The notes beneath the pieces are model-generated. The model worked only from the letters and a program-made list of their open reading frames with translations. It ran no database searches and was not told where the DNA came from. 64,000 nt of DNA from Tanypteryx hageni (Eukaryota; Arthropoda; Insecta; Odonata; Petaluridae), in assembly GCA_028673005.1 (NCBI GenBank), contig CM054116.1:78566572-78630571 (forward strand). Direction: 5' to 3'. The position numbers and the translations under genes are program-made. Numbering within the stretch: the stretch's first letter is position 1; each line of letters begins with the position of its first letter. Below are positions 24,600 through 35,100 of the stretch, piece by piece.

Positions 24600-25350
24600 A
24601 GTCTGTCCCAAATAATCATTCCCAAGGAAAAATAAATGTTTATATGTATTTGAGATAATAGAAAGAAAATAAATCTTTCGATTGATTCTGAATAGGTAAT
24701 TGTGGTTACGCGCCAGTGTTCGTCGTAATTATACATACTATTTTAGATTGTAAATCTTGAGTGTTAGTTTGTCGTGATTGCCCGTCGAATATGACGGGCA
24801 TGCGTGAATTACGTACCAAGTTAAAAAAATTAAAAAATAACACCAACTTTTGTACACTAAAAAGTAAAATTTAAAATTCATATAACTGAATGTTGCAGAA
24901 AGTAAAAATAGATGATCAAATAAATGTTGTATGAAAAATAAATATAAATGAAGATTTATTCGTAAAACATTAAGTTACACAACTTCAATATGCTCAAAAC
25001 TATTTTTACTTTATGCGAAATACAAATATGCGAAATTTAGATATTTTTATTGCATATAAAACGTGATTTCATTAAAATAAATTTAAATAACTAATTTTTC
25101 TGCTTTTGGAAAAAGAATTAAAACTTACTCAGAATTTTTTCTCGAAACGTTCAATATTCATAAATTTTAATCTCTATATCTAACTAGCGTGAAAAATAAA
25201 TCATCTTGATTTCTATTTGAAAGAATATTTGTTTTCTTTTACTGTTATTTCTTGATTGGCACTTCCAAGGCAACATAAATGTTCATATTTATTTGAGACT
25301 AGCGTAATTGCCCGTCAAATATGACGGGTATGCGTGGATTAAGTATTAAA
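24600..25350. repeat. pair of dispersed repeat ends containing GCCCGTC..GACGGGC
   Basis: Two similar segments occur. Near 24603-24820 there is AAATAAATGTTTATATGTATTTGAGA and later TTGCCCGTCGAATATGACGG. Near 25270-25345 there is ACATAAATGTTCATATTTATTTGAGA and TTGCCCGTCAAATATGACGG followed by GTATGCGTG. The core GCCCGTCRAATATGACGGGY is itself an inverted repeat. Between them the sequence is AT-rich. Element type unknown. Confidence 0.5.
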
Positions 25351-25359
25351 TTTAAGGAA

Positions 25360-26156
25360 CTTTCCATTCTTCCTCCTCTCTTCTTCTCTCCCATCCATCC
25401 TCTCTCTCTCTCTCTCCTTTCTCTCTGGAAAAATAGACTAATTCTATACCACCATTACTTCCTATGTACCTTCCATTCTATATCCCTTCCTTCCTATCTC
25501 CCTCCCCACATCCCTCTCTCTCTTACTCTACATCTACATAGTCGTTTAGATAAGCAAACGAATCCTAAGTAAATCCCAGTCCCATTACGATTACGCAATC
25601 TCGCGAAAAATCCTACGATAATTTAAGGCAATCTATACACTCGTATATATTACACGTATGCGGGTTGAGACAATTGACTCGAAATTTAGCAGTGACGTGG
25701 TCGGCAAGGCAACATCTCGATTAAAAGCCGGTATTTTCACAAAATATGTAATTTAGATGTCTAAAATGAGAGATTTCGAACGGTATGCGGAAAAAGATGA
25801 ATAGAATAAGAAACTTCATTAATATACCTAAAACAGTTCATATTCGAAGATCGTACGTCAATTCTTTCTAATTTTTATTTCCAAAAGAATAAAAGCCTGC
25901 ACTATAATAAGTCGATTTTTGCGTGTTATCTTACGGGAAATGAAAATCGCCCCCTTGGAGTCGAACCCGAGTCTTTTTTGGTCATTTAATTTTTATACCG
26001 GAATCAAACATTCCTGCGAAATTTAAACCTTCCACCTAATCGGGAAGTTTGTTAAAAACGCGTTAAAACGTGTCATTGATGACGTCAGCGTTACGATGAC
26101 AAATCACCGAAACTTTATGTATAACTAGTAGAATAGCCCGTTCTTCATCCGGATTA
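25360..26156. other. pyrimidine-rich tract, then unique sequence
   Basis: 25365-25530 is a C/T-rich tract with a (TC)n run, which opens a composition-driven frame at 25321-25572. From there to 26156 I see nothing that can be named. Confidence 0.5.
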
Positions 26157-26529
26157 ATTATAATCAGTGGTGAGCTGTAGTGGGCTCGCTTGGGCTCGCA
26201 AGAGCCCATTGTTAAATCATTTTAAATTTGCAAGCCCATTGTTAAAATTATCGTTATTTAGGCGTTCTTTACCAGCAAACCGGCAATAGCGAAACGCCTT
26301 ATGGGCACGTCTGGTCTGTCCGTCAGTCGTAACTTTCATCTCCTAAACCGCTGGACGGATTTTAATTAAATTAAGTATGAGTGATCGCTATTAAAATTCA
26401 TTGATCAATTGTGACTTTTAACTGAATCCGTCAATTAGAACTTCCACTTCACATAATTACTTTAATAAACTTATACCCATCTCGTTAAATGGTATCCGTC
26501 AAGCAACAACGAACTACCAAACTTTTCTT

Positions 26530-26839
26530 TCCCTAGGTCTTATATGATCTGCATGGTATAGATTAAAAAATTTATTCGGATAAAGAACAACATTTACTGC
26601 AAAAAAGACCGCGAGACCACATACGAGTTATAGTTTCGGAGATAGTAATTCTAGAAAATCCCGCGCAAAACATCGCATATTTTGTTTACATCTATTATAT
26701 TGTGTGGAAGTGTCAAAGTTGATTTATTACATCTCATAATGAGCAAATTCCACAAAGTTGAGCCTGACTATTAAGATAGCGCATATTTTGTTTACATCGA
26801 TCGCGAAGACGGTTCTCTCAGCAAACAACAATTAAAAAT

Positions 26840-26892
<53 letters not shown>

Positions 26893-27055
26893 CCGTGCTT
26901 TTATATGATTTGTGAGGTATAGATAAAAACATTTATTTGGATAGAGAACAGCATTTACTACACGATAGTCCCCGAGACGAGATAGTTACGACTAATAGTT
27001 TCGGGGATAAAAATTCGAGAATCGCCCAATCTTTCGATACGTATTTCCCATTAAG
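26530..27055 (+). repeat. diverged tandem duplication inside the hAT element
   Basis: A unit of roughly 150 bp at about 26537-26700 recurs at about 26898-27050. The shared order is CTTATATGAT..GGTATAGATTAAA, then TTATTYGGATA.AGAACA.CATTTACT, then AGTTTCGG.GATA. The string CGCATATTTTGTTTACATC also occurs twice (about 26676 and 26781). No protein is encoded. Confidence 0.6.
26843..26889. repeat. (TA)n microsatellite
   Basis: An uninterrupted TA dinucleotide tract of about 47 bp, lying between the two copies of the tandem duplication. Likely length-polymorphic. Confidence 0.95.
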
Positions 27056-27109
27056 AACGCCTTTGAAATCTCCATGTATTCCATTTATTGAATATACTTT
27101 TTCATCTTG

Positions 27110-27643
27110 TTAGGCGCGTTTCGCTTTCAGCATATGCGCCTATTAGCGTCGGGTTGTCTGTCCGTCCGCATGTTCGTTCTCGGCTTCTACCGAAAACACT
27201 TTTGTGAAATTTAATATTAAGGACCGACAATAAAAGACAATAAGAAAATCACACAAATAAATCACGTAAGTCAGTCAGGGATACCACTTTACCGGTGGCA
27301 AAAAATGAACTCCGTTATATCTCGTAAATATTTGATCAAATTAAAATAGTTTTTAAATAAGCGTGTAACGTAGAGTATTTCATTTCCTCTACTATTTTAA
27401 TTTGGCCAAAAGTTTACGAGATATAACGGAAAGGTCATATTTTGTCACCAGTCAAGTAGTACCCGATTGGCTTACGTGATTTTTGTGATTTTCTTATTGC
27501 CTTTTACTGTCAGTCCTTAATATCAAATTTCATAAAAATCCGATCGGTAGAAGCCGAGAACGAACATGAGAACGAACATGAGGACGGACGGACGGGCGAA
27601 CCGACGATAATAGGCGCTTATGCTGAAAGCGAAACGCGCCTAA
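27110..27643. repeat. 534-bp fold-back element nested in the hAT element
   Basis: The left arm starts TTAGGCGCGTTTCGCTTTCA and the right arm ends with its complement, TGAAAGCGAAACGCGCCTAA. The complementarity continues through GTTCTCGGCTTCTACCG / CGGTAGAAGCCGAGAAC and GACAATAAGAAAATCAC / GTGATTTTCTTATTGCC-type blocks to ATATCTCGTAAA / TTTACGAGATAT. Only about 80 bp in the centre is left unpaired. A transcript across it would form a long hairpin. Confidence 0.85.
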
Positions 27644-28756
27644 AAAAGGAGGTCGAAAAAAATGCGAGCCCATTGTTAAAATATTTATAGCTCACCACTG
27701 ATTATAATTAATATCTTGTAAAGCCCCGTTGGCAGGTACCTATAGTATTTCATGGTTTTGAATTAATAGTTGCTATTCCTTGAACTGAATTATCTTGAAT
27801 AACGTACGTAAAACCTTTTACAATAATTCTTTATAGACTATATTAAGGGTCTTTCCACGTTGCGAAAGAATATACAAATTATTTCCACCACTCACTTTTG
27901 AGCGTGCTACGTAAAACGTTTACAGCAAATAATCAGGTTTGTGAGTGTGTGCATGTGTGATTCCCGATGAAAACTAAGCAAGACATTTGAATTTGCCGAT
28001 TCGCCTCTGTCTTACGCACTGTGGGTATCTCAGAGGTAGTGCAATGAATAGCTGGGGAAGGGAGGAGGGAAACCCGGTGCCGGCATTTGCCTGCTCTTAC
28101 GAAGAACACCAGGGGGGCCAACAGCTTAACGTCCCTTCCGAAGGACGGAACAGCTGAATTTGCACGGTCTCCTCAAACCAACACAAACAGGGGCCGGCGA
28201 CCTTGGAAAAAATCCTACTTGCGCAGGATTCGTACCCGCTACCTTTTCAAGCAGCAGGCGAGTAGCAGCGGCAGCCAATAAGATTCCAATGTAGTTGTTG
28301 GCTCGTCAAAAATAACGGATTTTTGATAATTTAATGAATAAAAACCTTTTCAGTTAGTAATCACTATATAAAGATACAATAAATTGAAAAACATTCTAAT
28401 TGAAAAGTAAAATTATCAAACCATTTACTGACAAAATTCTAAAAGGATAGGTATATATATATGCGATATATGAACTTGATTTTAAGCGGACCACTTGTGA
28501 ATGATACTGAAATTTATCACTACGCTTACACCAACTCGCTTCTCTATCAACTTATCACTCGATCTTAATTGCACAAGACCCAAAATTCAACTGACAATCT
28601 CAGTTGCCAAGTGTAACGGTATTTATGAAGTTTATGAATAACATCAGTAAATGCACCTGTAAAACATAAAAATGGGAAATAAAATAACAAAGATTGATTT
28701 TTTTGTAAAATATTATTTAATAAACAATTCGTAAGTTTTTCGGTATTTTGAATCGT

Positions 28757-28930
28757 TTTGATGACGATGCTTTTAAAGCGAATTTATAGACTATTAGGCC
28801 GTCGCGATCTCACCCCAAGGTGCAATCTTATGATGATGTCATAATTCTAAAACAAGAAAAAAAGCCTTATGTAATTTGCTCTGCAATTCTCTCACTTGTT
28901 TATATCTCAAACTGACTTTTCAGGCGTCTA
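28757..28930 (+). repeat. dispersed repeat, second copy at 52097-52250
   Basis: The segment shares ordered blocks with 52097-52250: GAATTTATAGA, CAATCTTATGA / TAATCTTATGA, AAAACAAGAAAAAA, and the longest, CCTTATGTAATTTGCTCTGC, followed by AATTCT. The copies are in the same orientation, one in the lap intron and one in RARS2 intron 7. No coding potential; family unknown. Confidence 0.6.
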
Positions 28931-31779
28931 TAATTTCTCGACAAATATACATCGTATTCACAAATGATGAACAAAATGTCGTTCAAACCTAAATATAAAT
29001 TTAAGACATCCTTGCCGATTAATGGATATTCCGCCTTTTTCGTCGATGAGGAGGAACATAAGATCACTAAAACTTGAAACTAAATAGTATTAAGTCAAAA
29101 AAAATCAAATGAGAAAATTTATCACCAAATAAACTTCGATACTAAAATGGCACATTTGAACTATAGCACTTGGTTGAGCAGAAACCAGTCATTCCCGAAA
29201 TTCAATTACACAATAATGAAATAACGACGACTGAACCACTAGTGGGGTTTCTCAAAGACAAATCTGTTTCTTATATCGATAATACGGTTTACTGCGTCAC
29301 AGCTAAGGTACGTGCCCCCCACATTTTAATGCATAACGCATATTTTCAACCGTCCCAACCTTTTCTTAATAGTGGAATGTTAAATCGGCAACTTTCTTTG
29401 TTCCTTAAAAATGATTCAATCCGCGATATCGGTTGCTTGTATTCAATCACCCGATCATTTTCCCATAAAAATTCTAAATAAAACACTCGCATTACTATTT
29501 GTCAAAACCGAGCACGCGCTTGAGTTACGTAATGAAAGAAAAGTTAACAAAATTTTCTGAATAGAAGCTGCTTTATATAAGGAAAAATACTTGATAATAA
29601 AATTTGAATGGAATGAGTAAAAATAACGCTCTCACAAAGCTTGTGCGCAACGTTAACTCCCAAAAATCTTACAGGATCATGGCATGAAACCATGAAAACG
29701 GTAGTAGCCGCACAAACCAAGGACAATGGATGAGAAATCGATCCCATTACCCACGAGTCTCAATAGCTAGGGGCTCAATACATGGCAGCAGTAGTGACGA
29801 TAGCCAACTATGGATATTATTCGACGCGAGTCATTAAACCGTAACGTGCGGTTTAATCTAGCGTTTAAGACCATTACGCTTAACACTCTTAAAACAGTTT
29901 CCCGCAGGAGCATAATATTCCGCTATCCAGGCGTTTCCTTAGCCTATGGATTATTCCAAAATCCGATTTAAGGATCAACTCCCTATACCAATTAATATTA
30001 ACTACCTATGTTAACCCATATAACTAAGTAGATTTCACCCGAGTACACAATTATTCATCTGAAGGCTACTAAAAAAAAATGAATGCCCAAAGGTCGTAAT
30101 TTCAGATATATAGTCCTGCCCCAGTTAGGAAGGGAATCCAACTTGCTTGGCACACCTCCCGCTCACACGTTATGTGCAGCAAAAAGAGAGTGAGGCTATA
30201 CAAAGGCGATTCCTGAGAAAATTTTCTCCTATGCATCGCGCCATAAAATTAAGTTTCGGAACAATCCCACCCCTACTACGATCCGTTCTTTCGGTGGAAT
30301 GGTGTTGAAACAATACCGCACAGCAACGCAAAGTGACGAAAAAACCCAATTGCCAAGTACAAAAAAAATCCGGCAATTCGATAGTCCCTTAGCGGCGTCC
30401 AAGAGATGCCTTCATAATGATTTCGACGGGGAAATGCGTATATTCTAAAAAGCCCATCTCGCTAGGAGTTAAATACGGCGTCTTTAGTTCTTAGAAACTT
30501 CGCCAAGAAAACGATGTAATTGTCAGAATATAGATAGGAAAATGTAACAAGAATGACTTCGCTCGTCCACCTTTTATGTTAGAAAGATAACTGCGAAAAA
30601 TGACAGTACTGAGAATTTGGATGAGGAAACTGCAAACAAAAGAGATACGGTCGGTTATTGCTTTTCGGTTGAAAATGAAAAGATACAGCAAAGGAGATTA
30701 TGATAAGCTTGAGAACGCTGTTCCACACATTTTAAAGTATTACAAACCTGCAATCCAAAAAGCACCACGAGTGACAATTTTATTCTATCGAGTAACGATT
30801 TTACAATGACGTTACATTTATGTTCCATTATAATTTAATAATAGATAGAAAATAATTTCCATAAAAAATTTCTCTGATAAAATGCTACAACATACAACAA
30901 TCTAAATAATGAGTTAATTATTGAAATAGCCAGTCATTGGAAATTAAATTTTACAACGGTCTACGGATACTACCCCAACACCAAATGGCCTTACTATTAT
31001 ATAATGAGGCTGTAAACGAAGCTAGCCACGAACAAAAATCTACCGTGTATATTGAGGCGAACTTCTAAACTTCCATATATACATACAAAAGGCGATGAGT
31101 GTGAAATTGAACATGCACCTACCAATGCATTTTAACAAATGTCGATCACGTTAAGGGATTTTTCCAGCGTTAATCCTGTCTGGAATAAATTCCAAATAAC
31201 GCGATAGTACTGTACGAATTAGCAAAAAAGAAATCAAAACTTTTCGACACTACGACAAATAGTCTTCGTAATAAATATTTAAACTTCCGCACAACTTAAA
31301 AATTAAATTAAATAATAGTCAAATCGATGGCGATTGGATCCAATTGGCGAGTTTCCCACCACAACAAAATAGAATACCTTTTTTCTAGAGCCACTCCTCA
31401 ACTTAAAGTCTCAGTTAAACAACACCACCAGGTGAACAACTAACTTAACCAACAACGGTCAAATAGTTCGGAATTCTGACAACCAGCCTACAGACGAACG
31501 ACCACACGTCGTTTCCTGCAGAAACGAAACCGAACGAAGGCATATTAAAACCAACCAGATAGACGTTTTTTTATCTGTGGGAGTGAAAAATTCCTCCACA
31601 GTATCCGTCAGTATTGTCCGCGAGTCCCTCCTTCCTTGAGAAAAATAGACGACCAAGACCGAAAAAGCGAGTGAACAGATGACGAGCGTGGATGCGATGG
31701 ATAGCAGAAATGGGGGTGAAAATAAAGTTTCGAGGAACACATGTTGAAGGCACGGACTGACCGGCATGGCGAATCTGAA

Positions 31780-32110
31780 CGATCTAGTCGTAGGGAGAGA
31801 GATTAATCTGGTTTGAGAATGGGACGAGGAAAAGAAAGGAGGGAAAAGAGGAAGGCGGGATCCAATGAGCATATGAGTGCCGGAGTGGGCAGAGGGAAGC
31901 CTTCGGAAAAAGAAGGAAGCGGGGGAGGGGAAGGGGGTGTGGCAAGACCTGTTTCTGCACACACCAGTTTCGCCGTGTGGTAAGGAAAATGGTAGAAGGG
32001 GTGGATAGGTCGGCGAGGCGAGGGGCCGGCGTGGAAGAGAATCGTGGAGCGTCGAAATTTTTAACGGGAGAAAGGGAGAGTAGGTGAAATGTTAGGAGAA
32101 AGGCCGAATG
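31780..32110 (+). other. purine-rich tract
   Basis: A strongly G/A-rich plus strand (runs such as GGGAGGGGAAGGGGGTGTGG near 31922) ends in a patch with several CpGs. The complementary strand opens the window's long 167-codon frame (31459-31962) by composition. Such tracts can form unusual DNA structures, but no function can be assigned. Confidence 0.5.
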
Positions 32111-35100
32111 CTACGTGTGGGAGAGCATGATGTAAAGAGGCCATGCTGCTACTTGCGACACGGCCGTCCGGGACACGCGAGCGCGAAACCGTGGAATGAA
32201 ATTAATAACGGAATTTCTCAGAGGTCAAGAAAAAGTATGTGGCGCACTGGTATCAAAATTTACCTTGATAAAAGGAAGCGAGAAAAACGACGCACTTGCG
32301 AGTAAGTTTCGGCTACATAGCTTTCTAAAATAGTATCCCATTTAAATTACCAGCAACTAGTCCGAAGTCAGCCGCGGGCATGGGCGGTATCGTTGTCACG
32401 ATTTTAATCAGCCCATAAACGAAACCACTAATCAATATTGCTTCACAACGGTTGTATTTGGGCTGGGCATTAAACTAAATTGAGTATCTATAAATGACGC
32501 AACTGTGTCGTAGGGCGATAAAATGGAAGAAATTTCAACAAATAGTAATTAAGTTATTTGCTGAACTGTTTTCAAGTAATAAAGGCACCTAATATCATTT
32601 TGGCGCAAGTCATTATCTGAGCTTGCTAATTTAAGTTTTAAATGACAATATGCACCAAGAACTTCGAACAGTAATATAAAAACTGTCATTAGTGATATAA
32701 TTTCCAATAAAACGCCAAGGAATAGTCATCCAAAATACACTTTGTAAAGTAAGGAACTCGAGCGTATCAGCAATATTCGGTGAGACGACGACGTTCAAAA
32801 CCAATCAATAATCACCAGCTTGGAAACAGCTTTAATATATGAATATTACGAACTTGAAACGTTTTAGAGGCATGAAGACCAATAGAAATGACTATTGAAC
32901 GGAGAGACTAAATAATGAGATATCTGCTAAAAATTCCCATCAGTGTGACGTCAATTTCAGTTAACACCACGTGCCTGAAAGACAACAAAGGTACTAAGCA
33001 TGAGGTGCTGATTTTTGCACACGCATCCGAAAATCTTAGAATATACCTCTATTGCTTGCCTTGCTAGCAGTCAAGATTTCGGATAAAGCCAAGATCTAAG
33101 AAAATATATGGAAATTAACTTCATTCATTCCATGCGAATCGAAGGAGTGACGTAGTGCACTAATCATGACTGTGGGAAGAAACGTCGAAATAGCGAAAAA
33201 ATATTTGTGAATGAAAATAAACTTAACGAAAGAAAATGTGCACTTCCGCACATGAAACCAAGAACCGATTTGAAGTTCGGATGATCACGGCGGCCTTGGG
33301 TAACATTCGCGAGTATTTTGCTCCAACGAAGCGTGAAGTTTCCAAGTTGTTTTAAGACACGGAAGACTTGTCGGCAAATATTAGAAATTAATCGAGTGCT
33401 TTAATTTTTCTATTACAATATTAGGAAAAGCGGGAAAACTACGGAGTTTATGTCGTCTTACTGAATATAAATTAGCCTTATCAAAAAATATTTCAGAATT
33501 TCACGGACGCGAGTCTTGTAGGTCATCTATTGATAAAATACCGTAGCAATTGCGGAGAAGGATACGCATTTAATCATCATACACCTCCCGCAAAAGTTGG
33601 ATCAATAAATTCAAAGACGGTTATCTTAATAATATAAGAGCAAAATTTTCGTCCTTAGACGAACTAAAAAATATCAATCCGTGGAGATTAATTATAACGG
33701 CCATTGGAAAATCAAATTCTACCTAAACATAAGTAAAAACATTACACCGAAATTATTTATAAAGTATTAATATCTTGACAAATAGAATTAAAATCCAAAA
33801 ATAATCGTAGTTATTTTCTAAGCGCGAATAAAAAGATTTCGTCTATCTCCAGCAGACTATAGGGGCAAGCCAACGACCAAAAGCCCCGCCCGCCCCCACC
33901 AAGTCTTTCAACCTGTTAAGTCTTGCGGATACCTTGCTGTCTACTGAGGACACCACCCCCGAGGATCGGAGGCGCCGACTTTAATGGGACTCGCTTAGTG
34001 CATATTATAACTCCACCGCAACGACAATAGGTAGCTTTTCTAAACATTAGCAGGCTTAAATACTTCCACTAAACGATCGCTCGAAAGGAACGCGTTCACT
34101 CAACTTGGGCGAATTCATTCGCAATATTTTCGGCAGGTTACTGGTTTTTACGAAGCTCGCATTTAGACTTTAAACGCCGTACTTTATTTTTAGTTTGCGT
34201 TCGATACAGGAGTAAAACACAGTTTTTAATAGCGCTTTATCGAAATCGCGATTCCTATTAAGATGAAGTTAAGTTCCCAACCCAGAAGCAGGCGCCAAAC
34301 GAACGTGGGGAAGATTAAATTCTACCAATTGGTGAGACGTGATTTCTTTAAGTGGGAGGACCGATGTACGCTACACCTCTACACCGTGGCCAGAACCAAT
34401 AATATTCCAATCCGCGACCTTCTCGTCTGAACCTTTAAAGGGTCACGCTCAAAAGGCACGAACGACCAGAATGTATAAACGGAAAAGGTTAGACACCGCG
34501 GTCACCACCGTTTCGCTATTCACCTTGAAACCACATTCTACTCGGCGTTCTCACGGCTCTAATTCATCTAACCAAATGGAACTCTCGATTTCCGTTTTAG
34601 AAAAGTCACTACTTCCTTTCGCCACAGAGATAAGATGCCAGCCATTAAACTGAACGCTCGAAATGACCGATTAATCGTTACCGAAGATTTAACGAACCCG
34701 TATTAGAAAAAATTGACCACAATGGCACACGCTAACCGAATCGAATATAGCCATTTTACGTGAACGCCAGTTAAGGAAAACGCGTACCTACGAGTGGACA
34801 AATGCTTCCCTGTCGCCAGTAAAATCGCGATAACTCGAACGTCTAGGGAAGACAATCATCGGCGATGCCGAAATTTTCAATTATATAAGCTCATTTTCAG
34901 ATCCATTAATACAAATGGGAAAAATATCTAGCAAAATCTAAAATTCAAGTTATCAAGGCTCAGCTCAAAGTATAAAGAACAAAGACGACGTCGGAAGTAA
35001 ATCTGGCCAACTGACCAGGATGACAGGTTTTTTTAAACGCGGTATATCGTAACACTAAAAAAGACAGCTTCTTTAATAGAGAAACAATCAAACCACAAGA

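Larger units (their letters stand above)
26165..27700 (+). mobile_element. non-autonomous hAT element (CAGTGGTGAGCT ends), 1.5 kb
   Basis: Ends CAGTGGTGAGCT (26165) and AGCTCACCACTG (ending 27700) are perfect inverted repeats, and GAGCCCATTGTTAAA recurs just inside each end. A perfect 8-bp duplication ATTATAAT flanks it (26157-26164 and 27701-27708). Both features fit the hAT superfamily. There is no transposase. The interior holds a diverged tandem duplication, a (TA)n tract and a 534-bp fold-back. The ends match those of the coding hAT cluster at 47980-51652, a plausible relative of its autonomous source. Confidence 0.85.

Noticed and set aside
24287..24658. 123-codon plus-strand frame
   Set aside because: Phe-rich from T-runs; no domain; overlaps another chance frame and sits beside a dispersed repeat.
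31459..31962. 167-codon open frame on the minus strand
   Set aside because: It lies opposite a purine-rich tract, has low-complexity Ser/Phe/Pro composition and no recognisable domain. It probably stays open because of base composition.
34339..34653. 104-codon plus-strand frame in a CpG-richer part of the lap intron
   Set aside because: No recognisable domain, no matching splice signals on either side and no family similarity; kept only as part of the unique intronic stretch.
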